64,000 bases of DNA from Liolophura sinensis. Taxonomy: Eukaryota > Mollusca > Polyplacophora > Chitonida > Chitonidae. The position numbers and the translations under genes are program-made. The DNA lies in contig NC_088300.1 in assembly GCF_032854445.1 (NCBI RefSeq), positions 48,167,682 to 48,231,681 on the forward strand, read 5' to 3'. The notes beneath the pieces are model-generated. The model saw only the letters and a list, made by a program, of their open reading frames with translations. It was not told the DNA's origin and did not search any database. Below are positions 1 to 11,443 of this stretch, piece after piece; position 1 is the first letter of the stretch; the number at the start of each line of letters is the position of its first letter.

Positions 1-105
1 ACTGGTGGACCCACAAGAGTGGGATTGAACCCACATATTGTGTGACCTACACATAACCTTTGAAAGGCAAGCTCCTTACCTACTTGACCATGGCTCTCTT
101 CCTGA
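1..105 (-). repeat. tRNA-derived SINE head (partial)
   Basis: Read on the minus strand, this segment has the layout of a tRNA-like SINE head. There is an A-box-like stretch near the start (GTCAAGTAGGTAAGG) and a B-box match (GGTTCAATCCC). A related head lies on the plus strand near 27850 (GGTTAAGGTGCTTGCC). The right part of the element is not obvious. The segment lies in the ERGIC2 intron upstream of the first visible exon. Confidence 0.45.
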
Positions 106-544
106 AATGTTCAACTGATATTGAAATGCAAAATACTAAAGTCTATGTGTGAACTTTAGTTCTGCATATACATCTTTTACAGTATAACTTTTGCACCTGA
201 AGCAAATTTGCTTGAGTGGTATGCTAAAACTAAAAATCTTGAAGGTTTGAACAACATCTTAGTAGCAATTGAGATGTGTGAAGTATACATGTGGATGAAA
301 AGCAGACTTTATTATATGTGTACTTGTATGCTTCGGTTTTACATCGTACTTAACAGTTGTTCAGTCATATGACGACAACAAGTCATTAGGTACGTGTATA
401 CATACACTAGATGTGTCTTCTTTGTGGCAGGGCGACTTCATGCCGCCAAAGTACTGAAACCACTCTAGTAATATCCCACTCAGTCACATTATACTGACAC
501 CAGGCTTAACAGCCCTGTTTCCTTGCTCTAATCTCTTAGTGCAG

Positions 545-660
545 AGAGCCCCAAAAAGTACCATTTTTCAAGGCCTTGGTAAGACCCGACTCAGGGTTTG
601 ATCCCAGGTCTCCCGTCTGCTAGACGGTAGTTCTAACCAATAGGCCATTGAAGCAGTCAG
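545..660 (-). repeat. tRNA-like SINE head in ERGIC2 intron
   Basis: On the minus strand a tRNA-like order is visible: an A-box-like TGGCCTATTGGTTAG near 640-655, a small anticodon-like stem CCGTC/GACGG, then a B-box-like GGATCAAACCC near 600. The anticodon loop is only 5 nt and there is no convincing acceptor stem. I therefore read it as a degenerate tRNA-derived SINE head rather than a functional tRNA gene. Confidence 0.45.
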
Positions 661-755
661 ATCAATTAATCCAGAAAAGGTTTTAGCCTATATAGATAAT
701 ATGACTTTTATGTATAACTGTATTCCTTTCAACTCCATTTTTGTTTTAATTGCAG

Positions 756-3700
756 TGTCTATTGTGACGTTCATTATAATAATTATACTTATAATATCAG
801 AAGTAAGATATTATGCCAGCACTTCACTCAAGTTTGACTGCGAAGTAGATGGACAATATGACCAGTAAGTTTATGTCATGTTATAACTGTGGTCCTATCA
901 GGGTAATTTTTTGAGAGAATTTCTACTTCTAGAATGAATGAATGACACATAGCAATATTTTAGCTGAGTCGTGACAGGTAACTGATCTATGTGATCTATG
1001 TGTATATCCAAAAGGCTCTAAAGCAGTTTTCGTCTACATGACATATGATTAAAGCTACCAGGCTTACGATATAATACGTCAAACAGTATTGTTAATATAT
1101 ATGTTACACCAAAACTGAATGACTGATTTGCATTTTAATATTATGTTATAACATGTACTATGAGAAAATCAATGCAGTATGAATGTTAACTGGAAACTAA
1201 GTTCAATGAACTCATTTTTTTTTTTGTAGAAAGATGCAGATAAATATAGACATGGTGGTAGCCATGAGGTGTGATTGTGAGTACACTTGTAATATTTAAT
1301 TAAGTTTCGTGTATCTATGTAAATGTTTCCTGATATATTTTAGGTGGTCTTGATGAGATTATTTCACTTGAGAGTCTTGGCAATATCTAATCACCCATTG
1401 ATTGAATTGTGGAAGTCTGACGGTATCTAGAAAAAAAATATCATATTAAAGTGCTCTCTGATAGCCTGAACAACTTTATACTAACTTGTCACAGACATTA
1501 TCGTTATATCCAAGTGTTTGTATTTTGACAGATTATTATAAACATTTGAAACATTTTAAACTCAGTGTACAGATTTTTGAGAAAAAACATTTCCAACTGC
1601 AAATCCTTTAGACTCAAAATATGTTGACTGATGCCAATTAAACTTTTTTGTTTTCAGTAATAGGGGCAGATGTATTAGATGTTACTGGGCAGGATGCCCG
1701 CTACTTTGGAAAGCTAAATGAAGAAGATACATATTTTGAGCTCACCAACAAGCAGAGGTTTTTCTTTAATTCCAAAAAAGATGTAAATAAATATTTGAGA
1801 GAGGAGTATCATGCTATACATGAGTTGTTATGGCTCACAGGAAATGTAAACTTGGTTGGCGAAGTCCCTCACAGGTAAGTACCAGTATTCTTTGACATTT
1901 TCATGATTTACTTTGTTCTTTTGAAGCCGTAGAAAAAAATATGGTCTGTGTACAGAATTGTGTAATATGAATTATGTAAAAGTCAGGTCATCACAACAAG
2001 GGCTTGTCAGATATCTGAGGTGTGGGATCCATTCAGCAAAAGACTGACAGCAAGTTTCAATCAAATGCCGACAGTCATTACAGCTACCAGATAATTGGGC
2101 ATAACTCCCTTTCATAATCGTCATACGTTGCCACCCCATCCTGAATTAATGGAATGCAGTTACATTTTATATATAAAGTATTAACGCTTTTAGCCATTTC
2201 ATTTGTCATAGTGGCTCATTGGTGGAATAAATGTGCAAAAGTAAGTACTCCTTTTATTGATGATGCAAGCATATGTATAACAAGTCATGTTTTTTGTGTC
2301 ATTTGATGTTGAAGAATTCTAAATTCCATGTGGCAGGCAAGAGATGCAGGTTTAATTCCAAAGGAATCGGGTGATCCTAAGACTTGAAATAACATGGCTT
2401 CTTTCAGAGACATTTAGGAGCTGGGGTGGTATAGATTGACAGAGGCATTACATATGGATGACAACTCCTGGATTTATTGTGTTGGTGATGTTTCGATGTA
2501 GGTTCTTACCATATCATCAAACCATATGAACATACAGAGATTCAAGACAACATATATACAGTAAGAGAGTGAGTGGTGTCAAAACCAGGCAACAATGTAA
2601 CTATAGATAATGGTTTCAGAGTTTAGGGCAGTTCAGTATCAGAATTGCAGAGCACAAAGCCTCAGTAGAAAAGTTAGATGGAAAATCAGCCCTCAGTGAT
2701 CACATCAGAGCCCATCCAGAACACCAACTCCAATGGAACACAGTTCATACCCTACAGAACAACCAGTCAGACTACAAAAGAAGGAAACTGCTGGAAGCCA
2801 TCATGATCGGCGACACAATCCACAGCTTAAGCGAGACAGCGGGTACCACCTACCGAGTGCCTACAATGAACTCATCAGATTAGACAGTGACCGCCTTAAA
2901 CCCTGAAGCCATTATCTATAGTTACATTGTTGCCTGGTTTTGACACCACTCACTCTCTTACAGAAATACAAGACAATATATATACGGTATGTTCATATGG
3001 TTTGATAACGATGTCAGAACCTACATCGAAACGTCACCAACACAATAAATCCAGGAGTTGTCATCCATATGTAATGCCTCTGTCAATCTTGAAATAGCAT
3101 GTTCCTTCTGCACCTGGTCATAATATGACAGACTGTGGTGTAGCCAGGAATGTGACTTTACAAAACCTCATATAAAAGAATCAGAGTTTTAATGTTATGC
3201 TTTTAATTTCTGCTCCCTCAGGGATGTGCCCCCTGTTGGTCAGCCAGATGCATGTCGCCTGTACGGGTCACTGCATGTCAACAAAGTGGCTGGGAAATTT
3301 CCACATTACAGCTGGAAAGTAAGCGTTGTTCTTGATCTGTACTATTATATGCACTGAGAAATGTGTTTTTAATAAAAATTAAAAGATGTCTCAAATAATG
3401 TTTACATGTCATACCATAGACAACTTGTGCAGTAGTGGGTGTCTACACCAGTGTAATTACCCATTGTAAAAACTTTCACTGTGACTGTTTTGAATGTTTA
3501 AAAAACTGAGGTTTGAGGGATAAATTCCTGTGTATTGATTACTGTTTTATGACTCAAGACCATGAATATAAGGATTCTTGTAAATATAAACTTTGTTATT
3601 CTCAGAAGCATATTAATCTAAATTTTCTGTATAAAAGGTCAGTTCCTGTTATACCAAGTGGCCACGCCCACTTAGCACTCCTGATTCATGAATCTGGTAA

Positions 3701-6700
3701 GCCATTGGCTGATGTCTGCATGATGCTAACTGGCACATGTGTACATGTCCATCTGAACTCTAACCCTGTGGTCTTTGAATTGATGTACTGATGTGGCTGG
3801 GATGAAATGAAGCTTTGGTACTTTGAACTGATGTACTATTAATGCTGCTGGCATGATATTAATCTTTGGTACTTGTTTATACAAATGTCTGATATTCAGT
3901 TGGTTTTGTCACCATCAATCTGTGGAGTACTCAGTACCAAATAACTTTGCACTTGTATGTATATAGCCTGTGTGCAACTGTGCATGTATTTTGCTTGTGT
4001 GTATGTAACGTGTGTGCATGTATTTTTGTTGGTACTAACATGCATCTTATTACCAAAGCAAGAACAAAGCCACTCTTAGCTCATCTTCTGTGTTAAAACA
4101 ATGATAATACAAGTAGTAATATAAAGTCATATATGAAATATTTTACAGAAAACATATCAGTATCTAACATACTGGTACATATCAAAAAACAGTCATTTAT
4201 TGATAAATGTATTTCCTAGCGATGACAAAATTTGCCCTAATAATTTCCAGAATCACAGGGGAGTTTAGCAACATTTATCTCTCTCATAATATCTGTTTGA
4301 TCTAAACTTACAGCTAGTTGCTGATGGAAATATAATTATGCTTAATTTTCCATGGAAACCTTCTTACCTAAATGTTCAGTACAATTACTGTGAAGATGCT
4401 GGGAAACTTTGATTATTATCTTATGGCTTAGAAAAGGGATCAGTACATGGTGTTTAAAAAGAAGATACTTGGCAGATCATGTCATACATCTAGAGAGAAT
4501 CTGCCCCTCTGGGGATACTCTCTATGCGCATTATGAGGGGGCAAATTCTTCTGTCTGCATTAAAAAGCAAAGCAATATCCTTTTTATGTGAAAGTGCCAA
4601 AGTATCAAACCCTCATACATGTGAGAAATTGGCATCAAATCTATTGCCTATCTATTCATCCATTAATGTTCATTATACTATGCACGTGAAACATGGTTAC
4701 TGGACTGCTTGTTTATTCTTGATGGCACCAAGCTTTGTTTTCTCGCAGAGCCATTCCCCACCCTAGGGGGACATGTTCATTTCTCTGCCTTAGTTGATAG
4801 GCATGGTAAGTGTTAACATCTCATTCACATGCAATTGTACTCTTTGTTTTCTTTACAAACTGCTACATGTTAATCACTAATTCATGCCCGTTTATGTGCT
4901 TTGCCCATCATATATATATAATATATATATGTTGAATCAATATACACTGTACATGTATGTATACTGTTGCACAAATTCTTATGTCAACACATTAGTGAGT
5001 TTTGCTGTAGTGAAGTTAACATCATGCATCTTCTGTGGCATATTACGTGTAACTAGCCATAGTGTAATAAAGTCACTTGTAACTTAATACCTGTAAAAGT
5101 CCATGCTGTATAAAGACATCTCTGGTCCCTGTAGTAAATGTGTAATTTTTGTAATTTATTTTATTTCATTGTTGCCTAATGCCATATTGAAGAAGTTTCA
5201 GATGGAGTAATGAGTAATCATGTATATTGCAGGATGAAAGGCAGCATATTTAGAAACCGTTTTAATACACAACTCTTCCTCCCACCATAATGCTGGCTGC
5301 CGACTTATAAGTGAAATATTCTTGAGTAACGCATAAAACACCAGTCAAATAAACGAACTCATACATATCTCTATACTGTAGGGAAAATAGATAAGCGATG
5401 TAAAGGGAATTGATTTCTCACTATGAAAATGACGTACATGTAATTGCATGTGAAGTGTGAAGCAAACTTTTCCAATTTCAGAATACAACTTTTCACACAG
5501 AATAAACCACTTCTCATTTGGAGAGCCGGTCACCGGTATAATCAGCCCTCTGGATGGAGAAGAGTTAATTACACATAATAGTGAGTTACTGGGCAGTGTG
5601 TCTGTACTTGGTGCGAGCATTATGGAGTTTGTCCAGTCATAATTTGGCAGCCATTTTGGAGCAGTGCTGCCTGATGAGCCCATGTTAATTGAACATGATA
5701 AATTTGGTTGAGAATCTATTTTTCAGCTACACGTTGGCTGATTATGCCACATGTGGATCTATTTAGACACATTTAACATGGAATCTGTTAATTTGAAGAT
5801 GTTTGAATGTTATAATGCTTTATTTCCACCATGAGAACAAGCAACATTTTTCACAGTACTTTTGTTGAATAATTGCAGTAAGGTACTACTTGTATTGGAG
5901 TTGACACATATTTCTTCTTCTGAATCATGTAAAGTGAACTTATAAAGAGAACCTGCTCAATATTCAGACAATGAATATCAAGTAGTTGGTGAAAGAACTA
6001 TAGAGGCAGACTGAAAGTGTTCATTTTTCTGCACAGTTCAATCTGTTGAGATTTATCTTTCCTTTCATATAAAAAGATTGATATATAAGTTAGTTCCATT
6101 TCATTTGAATCATAAATCAATCAGTCTATTCATTTGTGTGGGTTTTTTTTTTTTCAGATTACCACATGTTTCAGTATTTTGTAAAAATTGTCCCTACTGA
6201 GGTCAAGACGTATGCTGCTGATGTGGATACATTCCAGTATGCTGTCACAGAGCGGGTGAGTGGGTTAAGTCGTCTAGTGTACTTGCCTTACAGGGGAGTT
6301 ATACTTGCCTTACAGGGGAGTTATACTTGATTGTTATACTGATGTGGATACATTCCAGTATGCTGTCACAGAGCGGGTGAGTGGGTTAAGTCATCTAGTA
6401 TACTTGCCTTACAGGGGAGTTATACTTGCCTTACAGGGAGTTATACTTGCCTTACAGGAGAGTTATACTTGAATCACCTTTTCTGACTGCCAATAGATGC
6501 AACTGTCCATACATCTCTTCCCAAACTGCTGTGCTGATTGCAGTGAAACTTGCCATACATCTTGCCTATCATTTGTGCATGCTTGTTTAATGGAAATCCG
6601 GTTATTTCCATAATTATACCCTTTTATTTTACTACGCTTTTATATCATAACAGTGCTTTCCATATATTCAGATTTTGTCCATGCAACTCTTCCTAACTTA

Positions 6701-8697
6701 CTGAACCTGTTTCTATCAAACAACATACATCTTCCCTGTAATCTAATCTTGTGCATGCTTAATTTTATTTACAATCGGGTTATTATTTTCAGAATTACTC
6801 CCGTTCAGGTAATTAGTGCAGTATTGGATTTTTATGTCCACTGTATTCTCTAATTCTGATTTCTACATTTCTCCATTCAAACTGGATGTATGAGTAGTGC
6901 AATCAGTGATCATGAATGGCTCAGGAAACAATCTGTAGGAAGCCAAACTAAGCAACATGATGTCTTGTCATTTCTTGTAAGGTTTTTTTAGTTTTGGAAA
7001 TGTTGGGTGATGGAAGAGGGGGTATTTTGGACATGAGGATTCTAATTATGTTGGTAGTTTTTAATATTTAATGTCACATTTACCTGTGAAAAAATTCCTA
7101 ATATTCCTTTTTTGTCTTAACTATTCCTTTTTCGTCTTAACTACAGTAATGTAACTGTCCATCAATTTCCCTTTGCAGAACCGCAGTATTAACCATTCTG
7201 AGGGAAGTCACGGTGTGGCTGGGATATTTGTCAAGTATGATTTGTCCTCGCTGAAGATTCGTGTCCGAGAAGTACACAAACCTTACTGGATGTTCCTGGT
7301 TCGTATGTGTGGAATCATTGGGGGCATATTCTCTGTGTCAGGTGAGAATGTAGTAGGCAATTACACTAATGCCTGTTCATCACTAAATCTTACAGTCATC
7401 AGTCATTAGTACAACAATGGGTTTTATATCTGGGATGGATACAGGGTCTCATTGTGTCCGTCAGACAGACTCTTTTTAAAAAAATCAAATAGACAAAAAT
7501 TTGAAAAGATCTTAACATTGAAAAGTTTGTATATTAAATTCGGGATTTAGCACGCCTGAAAGTACACTACACAAGTCAGTTAGCAATATAGTCACAAAGT
7601 ACAGATTACAGACAGGACCTGGGAGTGCATTTGTATACTGATACTGGGATCAGTTGTATACTGATACTGGGATCAGTTGTATACTGATACTGGGATCAGT
7701 TGTATACTGAATACTGGGATCAGTTGTATACCGAATATCAGAAATAGCTTAAAATGACTGAGAATGAATGCATATACAAGCATTCGCAAAATATGTGGCC
7801 TCCAGACACTTGACTGTTTTGATCCATTTTATCTCACTGTGCTGGGCAAAAATATTTTACAAAATTCATATAAGAACTGAATCCAACAGTGTATCACAAT
7901 TAGCCGAGAGGGATGTTCCATCATGGATGATTAAGTCTCCTGTGTATTTGAATCGATATTATAAAAAGTGAATTTTCTCAAAATGTCCAGCACGTATTGA
8001 GCTGAGGTTTTGCATGTACCTTCTTCTCTATCGTTGATTGCTGTGGGGACCAGAAAATTACTGTTAATTTCAATTTTTTGTGCATTAGAATGAACATTTG
8101 GGTTAATATCAGTAATAGTATCACAAAAAGGAAATTTTGTTTTGAACTGAAGTTTCCTTCCCACAGCTGAGATTTTTGGTAGCCTGTAATGCACCAAATC
8201 TATTTTTGTTAAATATTTCCTCTGAGATGGGACTGATATAACAGATTTTTATACATCTGTTATATTAGTCCAAGCTCTGGTTATGGTAACTTTGTGATTT
8301 AAGGATTTGTTTTGTATGCATGTTGAACACGTAACCAGAAATCATTGGTGCCCAAACGTAATGTTTTATTTTATGACAACATCATTGTTTTCTTCCACGA
8401 CTCTCAGGTATGCTCCATGGTGTCATTGGACTGCTGGTTGATGTTGTATGCTGTCGGTACAAAGTGGGAAAGTACAAGCCCAAGTCTGAATCACCAGCTC
8501 CTGTCCAGCCCCCTACCCAGTCATACGATCTGTCCAGTTCTCATCAGTTACCAGATCTCAGCAATATTCCCAATGTCTCCACAGCTCCACTACCGGATTC
8601 CACGCCCCTTACACCATTATTACAACAACAACAACAACAACCTTACAGTGATAGCTCAATACCAAACAGTTATATTCCGGACCAGGGAGCTGGATAA
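756..8697 (+). CDS. ERGIC2: ERGIC2 (Erv41 family) ER-Golgi cargo receptor subunit, 5' truncated, with a 1-nt frameshift
   Basis: Nine exons are supported by GT/AG sites and phases: 756-864, 1230-1276, 1658-1874, 3222-3318, 3638-3696, 5482-5580, 6158-6255, 7179-7341 and 8408-8697 (TAA at 8695-8697). The first exon(s) lie off the left edge, and the visible part starts inside TM1 (VSIVTFIIIIILIIS). Family landmarks are INIDMVVAMRC, IGADVLD, VNKVAG, GHAHLALLIHES, YNFSHRINHFSFGE, PLDG, HMFQYF, EGSHGVAGIFVKYDLSS, and the TM2 region MFLVRMCGIIGGIFS followed by GMLHG. ERGIC2/Erv41 pairs with ERGIC3/Erv46, cycles in COPI/COPII vesicles and retrieves ER proteins that lack KDEL-type signals (family knowledge). 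The exon at 3222-3318 is one base too long: the extra T sits in AAATTT at 3298-3300. Without it the frame reads FHITAGK, as in the family, and joins in phase to the next exon. The C-terminal tail is long and polar, with a Q6 run near residue 70 of the last exon. Identification is very secure. Confidence 0.95.
2451..2528 (-). ncRNA. hammerhead-ribozyme-like motif, left arm of Penelope-like element
   Basis: On the minus strand the 78-nt segment is closed by CATATGG/CCATATG, a candidate stem I. It contains TTGATGA where a hammerhead has CUGANGA, then CGAAAC, and a terminal GTC before the second stem I strand. A possible stem III pairs AC/GT and AAC/GTT. Core C3 is T, and stem II pairs poorly in this copy, so activity is doubtful. 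Penelope-like elements are known to carry hammerhead motifs in their pLTRs, which supports the reading; the fold itself was done by eye. Confidence 0.4.
2632..2883 (+). pseudogene. GIY-YIG endonuclease fragment of Penelope-like element
   Basis: An 83-residue open segment ends at TAG 2881-2883, with no start codon of its own. It reads FSIRIAEHKASVEK, then SALSDHIRAHPEHQLQW, then YKRRKLLEAIMI. This matches the second half of a Penelope GIY-YIG nuclease: the R-x3-H motif, the SALxxH segment, and the W...(Y/F)xKRRxxEAxxI helix. The GIY...YIG strands and all of the reverse transcriptase are absent. It reads in the same direction as ERGIC2 but lies in an intron, so it is a dead remnant. The family call rests on pattern recognition. 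Confidence 0.75.
2994..3071 (+). ncRNA. hammerhead-ribozyme-like motif, right arm of Penelope-like element
   Basis: This is the inverted partner of the left-arm motif and is also 78 nt. Stem I is CATATGG/CCATATG. Stem II pairs well (GATGT/ACATC, loop CAGAACCT), followed by GAAAC, and GTC precedes the second stem I strand. The core reads TTGATAA instead of CTGATGA. Changes at positions 3 and 8 would form a U-A in place of the usual C3-G8 pair, and there is an extra C after the core. It is suggestive of a decayed or unusual hammerhead, not proof of one. Confidence 0.4.
5273..5357 (+). repeat. 3' tail of the common SINE family
   Basis: The segment has the family's conserved 3' body: CCCACCATAATGCTGGC, GTGAAATATTCTTGAGTA, AAACACCAGTCAAATAAA. 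The tRNA-like head is missing, as expected for a 5'-truncated insertion. It lies in the ERGIC2 intron just upstream of the exon at 5482. Confidence 0.75.
6218..6470 (+). repeat. tandem duplication of an ERGIC2 exon end and its splice donor
   Basis: The last 38 bases of the exon ending at 6255, its donor GTGAGTGGG and following intron sequence (from 6218) are repeated from 6339, a 121-bp period. Each copy ends in a short minisatellite built on ACTTGCCTTACAGGGGAGTT, with two copies in the first unit and three in the second. The second copy has no upstream acceptor and is intronic, but it duplicates a full-strength donor. The duplicate is almost unchanged, so the event looks recent. Confidence 0.85.
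7631..7733 (+). repeat. 22-23-bp minisatellite
   Basis: About four and a half tandem copies of GTATACTGATACTGGGATCA(GTT) lie in the ERGIC2 intron between the exons at 7179 and 8408. One copy has an added A (CTGAATACTGG). No coding role is visible. Confidence 0.9.
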
Positions 8698-9126
8698 TCA
8701 CTTGTCATTCGCATCTTGTATGTTTTTCATTTAATAGCGATGTGTTTGTATCTGGTAAATACTAATCAAGGAAGTTCAACTTTTAACAGTAAAATGTACA
8801 TGCACCTGCAGTCTGTATTTATTAAGTTTCCATGATAGGCTTTTTAAGACGATTGTTCATGTTTGCTAAATACCAAACCCAGAAAAAACGAAGGGGATTC
8901 AATTTTTCATGAAGTTTCTGGTATACAGAGAAAGTTAATTTTACCTTTTTACCCAATGGTATTGGTAGATATACTCTTAAGTTCTGACAAGAGTTGTGGA
9001 TACATTACTTGATTGGTGTGCTTTAAGTTTTTGTTTTGGCCTCTGTAAGGGAGTGAAGTTGCCTTTAAAATGATTCATATGCTATCCAGTGAAGAATATT
9101 CATTAAATTGTGCTAAAATTAAATAT

Positions 9127-9132
9127 AATAAA
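9127..9132 (+). terminator. candidate ERGIC2 poly(A) signal (proximal)
   Basis: A canonical AATAAA followed by an A-run lies about 430 bp after the ERGIC2 stop codon. Another AATAAA at 9947-9952 would give a longer 3' UTR. The sequence does not decide between them. Confidence 0.4.
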
Positions 9133-10015
9133 AAAAAAGGACTAGTAAGTGCTAAATGATATTTAAAAGTTGCTCGCAAATTCATTTAATTCACTGGTGA
9201 AATTTGTCTCTTGCACAAGAATCATAATTTTGATATATTTCAGTTTAAGTTCTGCTTATGTGACTTTTTATATGGGTTTTAAGCTTTGAAGGTGTGGTTA
9301 TAACATCTAGTTTGTCTCATTTGCTCAAATATGTTTACATGACAACATATACAATCAGCATGCCACAAAATCATAAAATTGTAATATCAGATTGGTGATG
9401 CCATTTTACTTGACTACGTCTTGAATATTTGCTTGTAAAGATATACTCTATCATCTGATAAGTTTTGAAAGCCTGCATTCTAGGTGACAATTTACTGTAA
9501 ATTGAAACAGGTCTGAGATTTGTTTTATATTAAGCATTTTCATTAAACTTTTGTGGTCTAAAAATGTGAATTGGTTCTTCATTGGTAGAATTAATTAATT
9601 TATGTTGTGGATTTTTTTGTTTTTAACAGATTTTAGGATCAACTTTTAGACTTGTTTTTACATTCTATGAAATTGTCAGCAAACTAATTATTGGGTAACA
9701 TGATATAATGGGTGAAGTTTTTTGATATGTCAAAAATACTTTCTCTTGTTGCTCAGCTAGTTAGTGACAGTGTCTTGTATATTTACCACCCAGGTACGGT
9801 TCAGTGTCAGACTTTTTTTGACATTTGTACATGTATTTAAAACAGTTCAACACGATTCACTTAAACAACCCCAGTTGTCCTAGAACTTAAAGAAAGCAGC
9901 AGTGGAAATGTAGATGTACAGACTGATGTATATACATGTATACATAAATAAATGAATATCATTATATATAAATATCATTTATGATATACCACTTAAATTG
10001 GATAAATTATGTTGG

Positions 10016-10297
10016 CTGGTGGCTTTAACCAAGCTTCCCTTTTAACTACTAAGGCGCACAAATGTTCATGCACAGTTCAAATCCTGCCTTGGACAGGGAA
10101 TTTGTAGATTCCTCTGCCCATATCATTGGTTGGACCTTGGTGGTAATAAGCACCTGATGGCACTAAGGTGACTGTGTGGGCAGTCTTAACATTTGCCACT
10201 TGTATGATGCGAATCCTGGCTTCCTCCACACATGCATTGTGACAGCCACCGTGCCAGTGAAAGTTCTTGAGTGTGGCAATAAATAAATGTATACAGC
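10016..10297 (+). repeat. SINE-like element with tRNA-type B box
   Basis: The left end contains a B-box-like AGTTCAAATCCTG near 10076. The right end has GAAAGTTCTTGAGTG followed by AATAAATAAA, resembling the tail of the common SINE family. The body differs from the main family (GGGAATTTGTAGATTCCTCT, also seen in altered form near 28920), so it may be a distinct subfamily. Confidence 0.5.
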
Positions 10298-11443
10298 TGA
10301 TGTTGTTGACAACCTTCCACAACTCCTGCTAGTCATTCAATGAGCATTGGTGGTTTCGTCTTTCTACTCATATGCAAATGGAAAGGGAAAGTTCATGGTC
10401 GTTGCTAATGCTAGTTAATACTAATTAATTTAAAATAGGATATGTAAATTACTTATACTTGGTGAGTGTTGAACTAGCTGATCCACCCTATTCACTTAAG
10501 GAGCATTAGGTCTGAAAATCCTTGCAAACGCCTATAAATATCAAGTGATTTTCACCACTGGAGAAAATTTAAAAGTGAAATGAAAACATTTCGTGATCTA
10601 ATATAACATACGTACAGTAAACATCTGATCATGCTTGATTTGTGTTACCAGGTAGATTAATCTCATATTTTGTTAGGGGAGTATTAAATTCATAGTAAAC
10701 CACACCAACCTGGATAGTCTATAATTTGTTTAGAACGACAGCGCATTGTGCCCCTTTTTTGGAAGTCGTGACATAATAGTGGTCCCTGCTCATTCATCTG
10801 GCAGTAGAGAATATCACAGAAACTTTAATGCTTGTATAATATTTTATAGAATGTCAGTGAAGACGACCACTACAAAATCACAAACTTCTATAAACAAAGA
10901 TTTATACATAAAAAAAATTCTTTTCACAACCAACGCTGCCATATCAGAAGCCTGTAAACAACAATCTGGCAAAAGCTGCAGTTTTGCATTTCACCTTTTA
11001 AATTCTAAATTCAAAACCCACCCGTTGTGAACCCGTGCACAAAGCCTGCTATGCACTGTCAGCCGACAAGGATACAGTTGGACAACTGATCATGAACATC
11101 CAGGATGTCATGTTAGATAGCACATCTAGCTTAAGCTACATTTGTCCCATCCAACATGTCCCATGGTCCACTGCAACATACCCACCCCCCTATAATAAAT
11201 TTGCAATCAAATTTGAAACTGTTCACATTGCCAATAATAAATCTAACGTGCATGTTTTGAAAGATATGATCCGAACTGTCAAACTGGATCACTATATCAG
11301 GAAATCTTCAAGCCCTACCTTACCAATACACTCCATGTTCTAGAACTTAACAATGTGCTCAGTTATCAAACTACCTAAAGGTGGGTTTTTCATTCCAGTT
11401 AACATACATAAATAGGTCTTGTATCATCAAGTTGGGGGTTCCT

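Larger units (their letters stand above)
2433..3089. mobile_element. Penelope-like retroelement remnant with long inverted arms
   Basis: Two ~200-bp near-identical inverted arms (about 2433-2632 and 2889-3089) flank a ~250-bp core that encodes part of a GIY-YIG nuclease. Both arms contain TAGTTACATTGTTGCC and AATAAATCCAGGAGTTGTC, in opposite orientations. Penelope-like elements encode a reverse transcriptase fused to a GIY-YIG nuclease, and their terminal repeats (pLTRs) may be direct or inverted (family knowledge). The reverse transcriptase is missing here, so this is a truncated or internally deleted copy. A shared CTTGAAATA(A/G)CATG lies just outside both ends (about 2382-2395 and 3088-3101) and could be a degraded target-site duplication. 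The element sits in an ERGIC2 intron. Confidence 0.75.

Noticed and set aside
595..660. Possible functional tRNA gene (minus strand)
   Set aside because: A- and B-box-like strings are present, but the anticodon loop is too short and no paired acceptor stem is seen; a SINE head fits better. The tRNA-like segments near 12720-12790 and 27846-27905 were rejected for the same reason.
8345..8734. 129-codon open frame overlapping the last ERGIC2 exon
   Set aside because: It is a shadow in another frame; the ERGIC2 frame has family conservation and matching splice phase.
10746..11343. Two neighbouring plus-strand open frames of about 95-100 codons
   Set aside because: No family resemblance, no signal or domain pattern, no convincing splice structure; they lie in the convergent intergenic region.
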